From HGM04593 sp964458275 (GTDB lineage: Bacteria > Bacteroidota > Bacteroidia > Bacteroidales > Bacteroidaceae), in NCBI GenBank assembly GCA_964458275.1, contig CAYWIE010000032.1, positions 1-27,712 of the forward strand: a DNA stretch of 27,712 bases. The letters are read 5' to 3'. The first letter of the stretch is position 1. Every line of letters begins with the position of its first letter. The notes under the pieces were generated by a model. That model was not told the origin of the DNA. It worked only from the letters and a program-made list of their open reading frames with translations, and ran no database searches. Shown in pieces: positions 6,969 to 15,500 of this stretch. Both the position numbers and the translations under genes were made by a program.

Positions 6969-7901
6969 TTATGCAAACAGTTCGGTTGAGAGGTAGCGTT
7001 CACCGCCATCGGGCAACAGCACTACCACATTCTTGCCATCATAACCTCCGCGGCGGATAAGTTCGGATGCCGCATGCAATGCCGCTCCCGAAGAGAATCC
7101 CGTAAGAACGCCCTCTGTGGCAGCAAGCGCACGTGCGGCAGACATAGCCTCTTCGTCGGTTACACAGAAGACCTCGTCCACCACCGCAGCGTCATATATT
7201 GCCGGGATGAAACCGGCACCTATTCCCTGAATTTTGTGCGCGCCTTTTTCTCCGCCGTTGAGCACCGGAGATGAGGCAGGCTCCACTCCTATGACTTTTA
7301 TCGAGGGGGCAAGTTCCTTCAGGCGACGTGCCGTTCCGCTTATTGTTCCGCCTGTGCCCACACATGCCACAAAGGCATCAATCTTGCCCTCAGTGTCGCG
7401 CCAAATTTCCTCGGCAGTCGTGCAATAGTGCGCTTGGGGGTTGGCACAGTTCTCGAATTGCTGAAGAATGACCGCGCCATCTATCGAATTGCAAAGTTCC
7501 TGTGCCTTTGCGATAGAACCCGCCATGCCCTCTTTGCCTGGCGTGAGGACAAGGTCGGCACCGTATGCCTTGAGCAGGCTCATTCTCTCACGGCTCATCG
7601 TATCGGGCATTGTAAGCATCAGTTTATATCCGCGCACAGTACAGATGAAAGCAAGCCCCACACCAGTGTTTCCGCTGGTCGGTTCTATGATTGTGGCACC
7701 GGGCTTCAATATGCCCCGCTCCTCAGCATCGAGTATCATATAGAGCGCAGCCCTATCCTTTACACTGCCTGCTGGATTGAAATATTCGAGTTTTGCAAGC
7801 GGAGCCGTCGAGAGTCCCGATGTACGCGAATAGTTGTTCAACCTCAGCAACGGTGTGTTGCCTATGAGGTCGGTTATCACCTCTGCTATCTTATTTTTCA
7901 T
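6969..7901 (-). CDS. cysK: Cysteine synthase (O-acetylserine sulfhydrylase)
   Basis: PLP enzyme that makes L-cysteine from O-acetylserine and sulfide in the cytoplasm. The 310 residues match the CysK family length. NPAGSVKDR carries the PLP-binding lysine (Lys48), EPTSGNTGVGLAF (about 73-85) is the substrate-binding loop, and VGTGGTISGTARRLKE holds the phosphate-binding glycines. The ATG overlaps the maf stop in an ATGA (7898-7901), implying translational coupling. cysE follows 16 bases downstream, so substrate supply and final synthesis are encoded together. Confidence 0.95.
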   Translation of the reverse strand: MKNKIAEVITDLIGNTPLLRLNNYSRTSGLSTAPLAKLEYFNPAGSVKDRAALYMILDAEERGILKPGATIIEPTSGNTGVGLAFICTVRGYKLMLTMPDTMSRERMSLLKAYGADLVLTPGKEGMAGSIAKAQELCNSIDGAVILQQFENCANPQAHYCTTAEEIWRDTEGKIDAFVACVGTGGTISGTARRLKELAPSIKVIGVEPASSPVLNGGEKGAHKIQGIGAGFIPAIYDAAVVDEVFCVTDEEAMSAARALAATEGVLTGFSSGAALHAASELIRRGGYDGKNVVVLLPDGGERYLSTELFA

Positions 7902-8488
7902 AATGCGGGAATATTTTTCAGTTCATTATATAGCCTTTGTACGGGCACCCCCATCACATTGAAGTAGGAACCTTCGATATTTTCTATTCCTATGTAGCCT
8001 ATCCACTCCTGCACACCATATGAACCAGCCTTGTCCATAGGTCTGTATTTGCTCAGATAATAGTCTATTTCTTCGTCGCCGAGTGAAGCAAACGTTACAT
8101 TGGAGCAGGCAGTGAAACTTACACTTGCTGTTGCAGTGGTTATTGTTACACCTGTATACACATTGTGAGTCTTGCCCGACATGTGGCGCAACATCTTGCG
8201 TGCGTCGTCCTCATCTGCGGGCTTGCCGAGCGCTTTGCCGTCGAGCCACACAATGGTGTCGGCAGTTATCACAAGTTCATCGGGTGCCATAAATTCACGA
8301 TAGGCGGCAGCCTTCTTCTGCGATATGTAGAGAGGAATTTCTCCGCCTTGCAGTGAATCGGGGAAACTCTCGTCGACATCAGGCAGTGTCCGCACTTCGA
8401 ATACAACATCCAAGCCGCTCATTAGTTCGCGACGGCGGGGTGATGCCGACGCAAGAATTATTTTGTAGTCTTTTAGATTTTCGAGCAT
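7898..8488 (-). CDS. maf: Maf family nucleotide pyrophosphatase
   Basis: Cytoplasmic pyrophosphatase of the Maf/HAM1-like fold; characterised members hydrolyse dTTP, UTP and modified nucleotides such as m5UTP. At 196 residues it has the family length. LASASPRRRELM (about 12-23) is the N-terminal signature, ITADTIVW (about 74-81) contains the catalytic Asp77, and GKALGKPADEDDARKML and SYGVQEW follow as expected. It lies 25 bases after the kdsC-like gene and shares an ATGA overlap with cysK. Substrate preference within the family cannot be decided here. Confidence 0.92.
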   Translation of the reverse strand: MLENLKDYKIILASASPRRRELMSGLDVVFEVRTLPDVDESFPDSLQGGEIPLYISQKKAAAYREFMAPDELVITADTIVWLDGKALGKPADEDDARKMLRHMSGKTHNVYTGVTITTATASVSFTACSNVTFASLGDEEIDYYLSKYRPMDKAGSYGVQEWIGYIGIENIEGSYFNVMGVPVQRLYNELKNIPAL

Positions 8489-8513
8489 AACATTCTATTC
8501 TTTCCCTTTGTTC

Positions 8514-9032
8514 TTACCACCCGAAGGCGTTTGACTCATCCAGCCATTTGTCCTGCGCACGCATAATCTGCTCAATCACCTCCCTGCCGCAGCCCTCGCC
8601 GCCCCTTATGGGAGAAATATATTTTGCAATCTGCTTTATGTCTGTTGCAGCATCTGCGGGACAACATGGAAGACCGCACATCTGCATAACCTCATAGTCG
8701 GGAATATCATCGCCCATGTACATTACCTCTTCGGAAGAGAGTTCGTACATATACATGAATTCCTCAAATATATCCTTCTTTACAGACGCACCAACATATA
8801 CATCTGTAATGCCCAGTCCGCGGTAGCGCACCTTGACCGCTTCGGTTTTTGCTCCTGTAATTATTGCAACACGGAATCCCGCCTTCACAGCAAGCTGCAA
8901 GGCATAACCATCTTTGATGTTTACCGTGCGCATAGGCTCGCCGGTTGGATGCATGGGTATTGTCTCCCTGCTCAACACCCCGTCCACATCAAAGACCAAC
9001 GCCTTTATCTTTGTCAAGTCGTAGTTTATCAT
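8514..9032 (-). CDS. kdsC: HAD phosphatase, KDO-8-phosphate phosphatase-like
   Basis: Probable 3-deoxy-D-manno-octulosonate 8-phosphate phosphatase, which yields KDO for the lipopolysaccharide inner core. The 172 residues have the capless C0 HAD layout: VFDVDGVLS with Asp15 and Asp17, IITGAKT (about 57-63), Lys85 in ASVKKD, and GDDIPDYEVM with Asp108 and Asp109. The GLPCCPADAATDIKQ and RGGEGCGREVIE segments are typical of KdsC/YrbI proteins. The first HAD Asp is only 14 residues from the ATG, so the 44-base overlap with the upstream DUF2520 gene looks real. Other small HAD sugar phosphatases are the alternative. Confidence 0.85.
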   Translation of the reverse strand: MINYDLTKIKALVFDVDGVLSRETIPMHPTGEPMRTVNIKDGYALQLAVKAGFRVAIITGAKTEAVKVRYRGLGITDVYVGASVKKDIFEEFMYMYELSSEEVMYMGDDIPDYEVMQMCGLPCCPADAATDIKQIAKYISPIRGGEGCGREVIEQIMRAQDKWLDESNAFGW

Positions 9033-9831
9033 TTTCTTCTTTTGAATATCTGTTTTCGCTGACCTTGCTGACGATATAACGTGTTACAAGGTCGTATATC
9101 TCTCTTTTTTCGTCTGTGAGCATTGCCCGCTGCCGCTCTATTACCGTTTCGTCGCGACGATGTGCAGGACCTGTCTGCGCTTCGCCGGGCGACAATGAAT
9201 GAATTTTGGCAGCCGTCTCATCAATGAGCGGGAGCATTATTTCGAACGGCAGCCCCTGCTTCTCCAACAATTCGGCAGATATTGAGTACATCGCATTTGC
9301 AAAATTGCATGCAAAGACAGCCGCTATATGCAGATAGCCACGCTGTTCGTCGTTGATGCGGTAGACTAACGGAGACAGGATTCTTGCCAGACTTTCGAGC
9401 CGTGCACAAACATCCTCGCTGCTGCCATCCACAAATATGCCTACTTTAGAGAAATCCACCTCCTTTGTCTTGCTGAAAGTCTGCATAGGGTAAAACACGC
9501 CATATTGCCGTGCAACAGTATTCTTCCATATCTCCATCGGTACACTGCCGGCTGTGTGCACAACAACACTGTCGGGGAACCTCGATGCCACAGACTTTGC
9601 CACTTCGGGCAACGCATCGTCGCTGACGGCTGTTATTACAATATCTGCATCGGGCAACGATTCTATTCCGGTCGTTCCCTCACAGTCCAGCCTTGCAGCA
9701 AGTGCCTGCGCAGAACGGCTGCTCCTGCTCCACACCGCCACCGGTCCCATGCCAGCCTTCTTCAGCGCAACACCAAGACAAGTTGCAAGATTGCCGGCAC
9801 CGGCTATCACTATGCGGCTACTTTTCACCAA
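8989..9831 (-). CDS. Rossmann-fold DUF2520 protein
   Basis: Protein of 280 residues with an N-terminal NAD(P)-binding Rossmann motif (VIAGAGNLATCLG, about residues 8-20, then VWSRS) and a helical C-terminal domain starting near 155 (GYLHIAAVFACNFANAMYSISAELL) with a GPAHRRDETVIERQ segment. This layout matches DUF2520 proteins, which resemble ketopantoate reductase and F420-dependent oxidoreductases; the substrate is unknown. The VHTAGSVPMEIW and GVFYPMQTFSK segments are family features. It overlaps the nitroreductase gene by 14 bases and the KdsC-like gene by 44, so it is almost certainly cotranslated with them. No secretion signal. Confidence 0.85.
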   Translation of the reverse strand: MVKSSRIVIAGAGNLATCLGVALKKAGMGPVAVWSRSSRSAQALAARLDCEGTTGIESLPDADIVITAVSDDALPEVAKSVASRFPDSVVVHTAGSVPMEIWKNTVARQYGVFYPMQTFSKTKEVDFSKVGIFVDGSSEDVCARLESLARILSPLVYRINDEQRGYLHIAAVFACNFANAMYSISAELLEKQGLPFEIMLPLIDETAAKIHSLSPGEAQTGPAHRRDETVIERQRAMLTDEKREIYDLVTRYIVSKVSENRYSKEENDKLRLDKDKGVGL

Positions 9832-10354
9832 AACGGCCGATATGTATCTTTTCCCACTGCATTCTCTCTTCGTCGAAAGGCTTGCTCTCGCGAGCCTTGT
9901 AACCGACAGCCACTATCGACAACACTGCATAGTTGCCGGGAATTGAAAGCAGTCGTCTGACATTTTCATCTGCGGGAACACTGTCTGCGTCGAAACGCTT
10001 GCGCACCTGCACCCAGCAGCTTCCAAGACCGAGCTCTTCAGCAGCCAGCTGAATGAGTATGGTTGCAATAGAACAGTCCTCAACCCATACATCGGTTTTT
10101 GCCGTATCGCCGATAACGACCACTGCAAGAGCAGCTCCTTCAAGCAATGCAGCACCCTGAGCCTTACACATCGACAGCTGACGAAGCATCTCTTTGTCGT
10201 CAACCATTATAAATTCCCAAGGATTTACGCGATGCCCCGAAGGCGCCATCAGCGCAGCCTTCATCAGGTCGCAGACTTTATCTTCCTCCACCTGCTGAGG
10301 AGTAAAAAGACGACAACTGCGTCTATGTTTCAATAGTTCAAGAAAATTCTCCAT
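9818..10354 (-). CDS. Nitroreductase family protein
   Basis: FMN-dependent oxidoreductase of the nitroreductase superfamily, cytoplasmic, substrate unknown. I use the ATG at 10354 (178 residues) because the family motif FLELLKHRRSCRLFTPQQV begins three residues later; the longer frame to 10387 starts inside the promoter leader. Visible features are the RRSCRLF FMN-binding segment, APSGHRVNPWEFIMV, and AAEELGLGSCWVQVR, where the family has its conserved GLGSCW. It is the first gene of a six-gene minus-strand operon (through DUF2520, kdsC-like, maf, cysK to cysE) with a promoter about 75-110 bases upstream. Confidence 0.9.
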   Translation of the reverse strand: MENFLELLKHRRSCRLFTPQQVEEDKVCDLMKAALMAPSGHRVNPWEFIMVDDKEMLRQLSMCKAQGAALLEGAALAVVVIGDTAKTDVWVEDCSIATILIQLAAEELGLGSCWVQVRKRFDADSVPADENVRRLLSIPGNYAVLSIVAVGYKARESKPFDEERMQWEKIHIGRFGEK

Positions 10355-10360
10355 AAAACC

Positions 10361-10411
10361 TTTCTCAAAAAAAACTTGTAATCTCAAAAAACTGTAATCT
10401 CAAAAAAACAT
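10361..10411. repeat. Short tandem repeats in the nitroreductase leader
   Basis: On the plus strand a unit close to GTAATCTCAAAAAACT occurs twice (10378-10393 and 10394-10411), with a shorter related copy (TTTCTCAAAAAAAACTT) at 10361-10377. The repeats lie between the putative promoter and the ATG of the nitroreductase gene, in its 5' untranslated leader. Confidence 0.5.
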
Positions 10412-10429
10412 GTAACAGTTTCAAAAACG

Positions 10430-10461
10430 CAAATTTATAACAAAGGACGCAAAAAGTCAAA
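10430..10461 (-). promoter_or_regulatory. Putative promoter of the nitroreductase-to-cysE operon
   Basis: On the minus strand TTTG (10458-10461) and TAAATTTG (10430-10437) are separated by 20 bases, which fits the Bacteroidota -33 TTTG and -7 TAnnTTTG promoter. The leader to the ATG at 10354 would be about 70 bases. Confidence 0.6.
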
Positions 10462-10500
10462 CTACGCTATAATAAAAGACAAAAAGAAAAACATATAAAG

Positions 10501-10543
10501 TTAGAAACTGTTTGAATTTTATTGGAAAATGTTTCTATATTTG
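10501..10543 (+). promoter_or_regulatory. Putative promoter of the CHASE2-CHAT module
   Basis: TTTG at 10511-10514 and TATATTTG at 10536-10543 are 21 bases apart and match the Bacteroidota consensus. The -33 element lies inside the recurrent motif AGAAACTGTTTGAATTTT (10503-10520). Transcription would start near 10550, giving a leader of about 117 bases before the ATG at 10667. Confidence 0.6.
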
Positions 10544-10583
10544 CGGGGCATTCCGGTTTCTTTAACAGAGTTTATCTCCTTCG

Positions 10584-10619
10584 CACCTCAGCCATATCAA
10601 GCAAGCTTGTATGGCGCTG
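10584..10619 (+). other. Leader hairpin upstream of the module
   Basis: CCTCAGC, CATA and CAAGC on the left pair in order with GCTTG, TATG and GCTGAGG on the right, with an AA loop, a single unpaired T on the left and an unpaired GC on the right. That gives about 16 base pairs in a 36-base stretch, within the predicted 5' leader of the three-gene module. No T run follows, so it is more likely a leader structure than a terminator. It matches no riboswitch that I recognise. Confidence 0.5.
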
Positions 10620-10666
10620 AGGTTTGGCGTCGATTGAGTCTGTTTTTAATATTTACTTGTATTATA

Positions 10667-11275
10667 ATGAAGAAGATTTGTTTTCTGGTTATATTGCTGA
10701 CCTTTTCATCTGCAATAGCCTGTGCCCAAAAGATGAAGATAGTACGTTGTACGACCCCGACAATAATCATAGAAGGTGTCAAATGCCACATAGGCGATAC
10801 ATTTGACAAAGATGCAAAAATAACTTGGGTTTCGTCCAAACAGGTAATGATTGCCAAAGATGAAAAAGGGCAATTGCTGCGTTTTGCAGCATCGCAAGAC
10901 AAAAAGGGGGATCCGTTCATGACAAAGTTGATGAACAAGCAGAACCAAAGCCTCTCCACACGGGATTTCGCAACAGAAGGGATTGATGGCATATACATAT
11001 TGGACAAACAGTTGTGCCTGCCCACCGGCCTTGATTCCGACAAGAAATATACAGTTGAGCTGCATTACACAGCAGACGGCAAAGAGAGGATTTATAATGC
11101 AAGGCTCTCTGCCGGCAATGCCAGTATGACAATAAAAAAGAAAATATTTGATGGCAAATATACAAATATCATAAAAGCGAAAGCCATAGCACGTGAAAAG
11201 GGTAAGAACAAAGAGATTTTGCTATCCGAGAACATTCAGCTTGTTCATATCGAAAGAGCAATAATGCCAGATTGA
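10667..11275 (+). CDS. Exported hypothetical protein, first gene of CHASE2-CHAT module
   Basis: Function not recognised. I place the start at 10667 because it opens a clear signal peptide (MKK, hydrophobic core FLVILLTFSSAIA, cleavage likely after ACA near residue 20); the frame is open further upstream but would cross the promoter and leader hairpin. The mature part of about 180 residues is rich in beta-forming residues and lysine: IVRCTTPTIIIEGVKCHIGDTF, then WVSSKQVMIAKDEKGQLLRF, then a YTVELHY strand. It has two Cys near the mature N-terminus and no membrane helix, so it is probably periplasmic or surface-exposed. It ends four bases before the CHASE2 gene, so the two are surely cotranscribed. 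It could be a sensor accessory or a target of the downstream CHAT protein; both are guesses. Confidence 0.75.
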   Translation: MKKICFLVILLTFSSAIACAQKMKIVRCTTPTIIIEGVKCHIGDTFDKDAKITWVSSKQVMIAKDEKGQLLRFAASQDKKGDPFMTKLMNKQNQSLSTRDFATEGIDGIYILDKQLCLPTGLDSDKKYTVELHYTADGKERIYNARLSAGNASMTIKKKIFDGKYTNIIKAKAIAREKGKNKEILLSENIQLVHIERAIMPD

Positions 11276-11279
11276 TTGT

Positions 11280-12530
11280 ATGAAAAGACTGTCAGCTCTT
11301 CACAAAAGAAGGATTCTTCTTGCAATATACTCATGGATTGCAGCATCGGTTTTACTATGTGTTTCATACGCTGTAACAAACATCGGCTTTTCCATCAGTG
11401 GCGAAGCTGATATAATAAAACAGTGCAACTTCCTGCTAAAAAAACAGCGTGGCTACAATTCCGTACCCGATTCTCTGCTTTTTGTCAATGTATGCTATGA
11501 CAAGCAATTGGTAAATGCATATGACGATGACGGTTTCGAAATGGGATGCATTGATATAACCGACAGACATAAGATGCTGCGTTTTCTTGATGTCCTGTCC
11601 CGTCGCAACGACCACAAGTATGTGATACTCGACGTTTTCTTTGAAAATGGAATAGAAACAGAGTACGACTCCTTGCTTTTTGCCCGCATAGCATCCATGG
11701 AAAGGATTGTGATTCCTTCAATGCGGAATCTCGAACTATCCGACAGCAATCTGTTAGGAGGCAAAGCTCGTTTTTCTGATTATACAACAACCTTCTTTAG
11801 CGACGACTACTATAAATTTGAATTGGAAAGCAACGAGCAACAATCTATCCCCTATCATGTATATAGCGATATAACAGGCAAGGAGCACTCGTCATTCGGA
11901 ATCTTTCATTTCGACGACGGGGACTTATGCAACCGTACCCTTTTTGCATATCCTTATATGAATATTGACGGGGCATATGCCCAAGACGGCAGCAGGAATT
12001 ATTACAATCTGGGAGCCGACCTGCTTAATGACGAAGAGGCGCTTTTAACCGACGGATTAATCAAAGGGAAATACATATTCATAGGAGACATGGCTTTAAA
12101 CGACAGGCATGAGACCGTAGCGGGAGATATGCCTGGAGTGGTGATAATAGCCAACACATTCCTATCGCTGATGCACAGGCAACATGTGATTCCATTTGCA
12201 GTCAAGCTGTCGCTATTTTTGCTATATTTCATTTTTGCATATCAGATATTCAGCCGCAAATCGCTATTTGCCCGCATATTGGAGTGGAGAAACAAAAAAA
12301 ACATAGAAACTTTCCCGCTGTTAGGTTTTGTGCTGTCATGGCTTACATACTCATGCATACTTACATTTTTCTGTTTGTCGTCATACTACATCTATGGAGT
12401 TACATACGACATACTTGTTACCGCCACCTTGTTGCAGATGCTTGATTATATAATGTCTCATGCTTCACAAATCGCAAGATTCCACAAAACGATTTTCAAA
12501 AGAGCAGTTGCAAACAACGAAACACCATGA
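11280..12530 (+). CDS. CHASE2-domain membrane protein without output domain
   Basis: Probable extracytoplasmic sensor of 416 residues. A transmembrane helix at about 10-32 is followed by a large outer domain (about 33-300) with CHASE2 features: SLLFVNVCYD, the YVILDVFFE strand, and KGKYIFIGDMALNDRHETVAGDMPGVVIIANTFLSLM (about 262-297), the usual closing segment of CHASE2. Three more helices follow at about 302-322, 346-367 and 369-391, and a basic tail of about 25 residues remains inside the cell. In most known CHASE2 proteins the helices lead to a kinase, cyclase or other output domain; here there is none. The stop overlaps the start of the TPR-CHAT gene by four bases (ATGA), so that protein is the likely partner or output. 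The ligand is unknown. Confidence 0.8.
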   Translation: MKRLSALHKRRILLAIYSWIAASVLLCVSYAVTNIGFSISGEADIIKQCNFLLKKQRGYNSVPDSLLFVNVCYDKQLVNAYDDDGFEMGCIDITDRHKMLRFLDVLSRRNDHKYVILDVFFENGIETEYDSLLFARIASMERIVIPSMRNLELSDSNLLGGKARFSDYTTTFFSDDYYKFELESNEQQSIPYHVYSDITGKEHSSFGIFHFDDGDLCNRTLFAYPYMNIDGAYAQDGSRNYYNLGADLLNDEEALLTDGLIKGKYIFIGDMALNDRHETVAGDMPGVVIIANTFLSLMHRQHVIPFAVKLSLFLLYFIFAYQIFSRKSLFARILEWRNKKNIETFPLLGFVLSWLTYSCILTFFCLSSYYIYGVTYDILVTATLLQMLDYIMSHASQIARFHKTIFKRAVANNETP

Positions 12531-15500
12531 TGAGATTCATTTTAGCTACATTATTGCTGCTGACCGTTACTATTGCAAACGGAGAGGACAGAAACAGCAG
12601 AGCAAAAGCCGATTCACTATATGACGCAGCGAAGTCCCTGGAAGAAAAAAAGGATTTCGGACAGGCTGTTGCACTGTACACCGAGAGTGATGGCATATAT
12701 AGAATTCTGTTTCAGAAAAGCGACACTTTACGATTAAGAGGTACAAAAGGATTGGTGAAGTGCCTCATCAAATATTCGAAAGAAGAGAGTACAAAAGGCA
12801 ACATTGAGAAAGCAAGCGAACTGGCAGAAAAAGCAGAAAAGATACAGCTTGAACATTTTGGGAAGGACAATGGGGTGTACGCAGATATTCTCAACAGGAA
12901 AGCAATGGTCAATACCGCAGCGAAGAGGCATGACGCAGCAATAGCCTATGGGGTTGAGGCTGCAAATCTCTGCAAATCCCTTTATGGTACAAAAGACGAG
13001 AAATATGCACTTGCATTATACTTTCTTGCCCATTTCCATTCATCTGCCGGCAACATTGAGGAATCAATAAAATATGGAGAGGAATCTGTTTCGATTCTTC
13101 GCAACAACACAGATGCCGACAGGCTTAATTATGCGTATGCCATCAATAACCTTGCATTAGGATACCATGTCAAAGGAGTACCGCAAAAAGCAGCAGCCCT
13201 AATGGAGGAAGCACTGCCTATATTCAAGGAAAAGCTCGACTCCAAAGACATAACATACGCACGTATGCTGAACAATACAGCAGTAATATATGGCGAGCTC
13301 AAAAGAAACAAAGATGCCATACGGATTGGCGAAGAGGCAGTGAACGCCACAAGAAGAATCATGGGGACCGAGAATGAATTTTATTTAAAATGCCTGAACG
13401 ATCTCTCCAGTTTCTACTCCAATGCCGGAGATTATAAAAAAGCAATAAAGCTGATGTCATCACAGCTCGACATCTGCAAAAGAGTATTGGGCGAAAAAAG
13501 CCCGACATTCCTTGCATACAAGAACAATCTTGCAACATATTACAACGAAGGCGGAGACTGCTTGAAAGCATTAGGACTATATCTGGAAAATCTGGAAGTA
13601 TTTATCGGACTAAAAAAGCATGACAGCACAGACTATGCTTTATGTCTGATTAACATTGCAGACTGCATGCACAAACTTGGAGACACCGGCAATGCAATCA
13701 AGAACGTAGAAGAGGCAGAAATCATTTACAGGAAACATCTGGGCATAGAACATCCTAAGTATATCAGTCTGACAATCAACATGGCAGGCTATCATGCAGC
13801 ATCGGGCGATTACCCGAAAGCCATTGAAATGATAACCCAAATGCAACCGGTTGTAAAAAAAGTGATAGGCGAAAACACCTTTTACAACATATGGCTCCTA
13901 AACGATCTTGCAACATATTACGACAATATAGGAGACAACAAGTCAGCAATCAGGATTGCCCTTGAAGCCTATGAAAAAGCAAAGAATGTACTCAAAGATA
14001 CAGAGCCTTTATACACCGCACTGCTCAGTAATCTTGCCGGATTTCACAAAGAGGCCGGAAAGAGAACGGAAGCAATAAGAATCGGAAAAGAAGTTCTGTC
14101 GATAAGGAAACGTACGATAGGCGACAAGCACCCCGATTATGCCCTCTCCCTAAACAACCTTGCCACATATTATTACGATGACGGCGATATAGAAAAAGCG
14201 TTGGAACTTTTCATTCAGGCTCTTGAAATCTACGCAACAACTTCGTTGGCAGGCTATTCGCATACATTGCAGAATATAGCAGACTGTTTTTTTGAGCTCG
14301 GAGAAAAGGACGAAGCAATAAAATACACGAAAGAGTCTCTTAAGGCGCGGGAAGAGTATTATGGAAAAAGACACAAGGAGTATGCCCATTCACTTTTTCA
14401 GTTGGTAGGTTACAGTCTGGCTGCCGGAGACTCTGTGAACACAACATCCTCTTTCCTTGAGTTATATGATATAAATTCTCAACGGATACGGGATATGTTC
14501 TCGAAACTTACAGCCAGAGAACGTGAAATTTATTGGCAGGCAAACAACACATTCTTCGAAAAAGACATGCCGTTCGTAGCATATTATGTAGGTCATCAGC
14601 AGTTGATAGATGCAGCCTATGATGCAGCATTGCTGACAAAAGGAGTGCTGCTCGACACAGAACTGTCTATGGAGCAGTTGCTGCAAGACAGCGGCGACAG
14701 CACAGTCATTTCCAGATACAGAAGTTTGAAAGACAATCGTTTATTGCTCAACAAATTGTATGAACACCCTATAGCAGAGAGAGGCATCAATACAGATTCA
14801 CTCGAACGCCTGGTCAACAGACAGGAGCAACAGCTCATAAAAGATTCAAAAGCCTACGGCGATTACACACATAACATGTCAATCACATGGCGCGAAGTGC
14901 AAAAAAGGCTTGAAAAAAACGAAATTGCAATAGAATTCAAACATTTCGATGTAGAACAATTAAAAGACATTCAATATGTTGCATTTGTAATTAAAAAAGA
15001 CTATGCATCTCCTAAGATGTTTGCTCTTTTTACACAAAAAGAGCTGGACGCAATAGAAGCTAAGGAAATATACAATACCGGCAATCTCAGTAAAAAGATA
15101 TGGAGTGCCATGGAAACTGAGCTCCAAGATGTAAAAAACATCTATTTTGCACCAACCGGCAGCTTGCATGGCATTGCTGTAGAAGCTCTTCCTATAGACG
15201 GAGATTACATTAACGAAGAATACAATATCTACCGTTTGACATCGACACGCGAGCTGGCGCTTAAAAAAGAGAAAAATCAAATAAAGAATGTTGCTCTTTA
15301 TGGCGGATTGATATACGATGCAGATACGTTGGCATTAGCAAAAGTGAACAGAAAGTACAGGAGTGCTCTGAAAGCATCCCGTCAAATTGCAGACACGCTT
15401 ACATTGCGTGGCGGTGCAACATTTTTGCCATCAACATTGAATGAAACAGATACAATAAACACACTTATAAAACGAAAAAAAGAGATATCCGTAGAATACT

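Noticed and set aside
6212..7060. 282-residue plus-strand open frame
   Set aside because: It is antisense to cysE and the end of cysK, both of which have clear motifs; the product resembles nothing.
12950..14450. Regular DNA-level periodicity suggesting a tandem repeat array
   Set aside because: The periodicity comes from diverged 42-residue TPR units in the coding sequence, not from DNA repeats.
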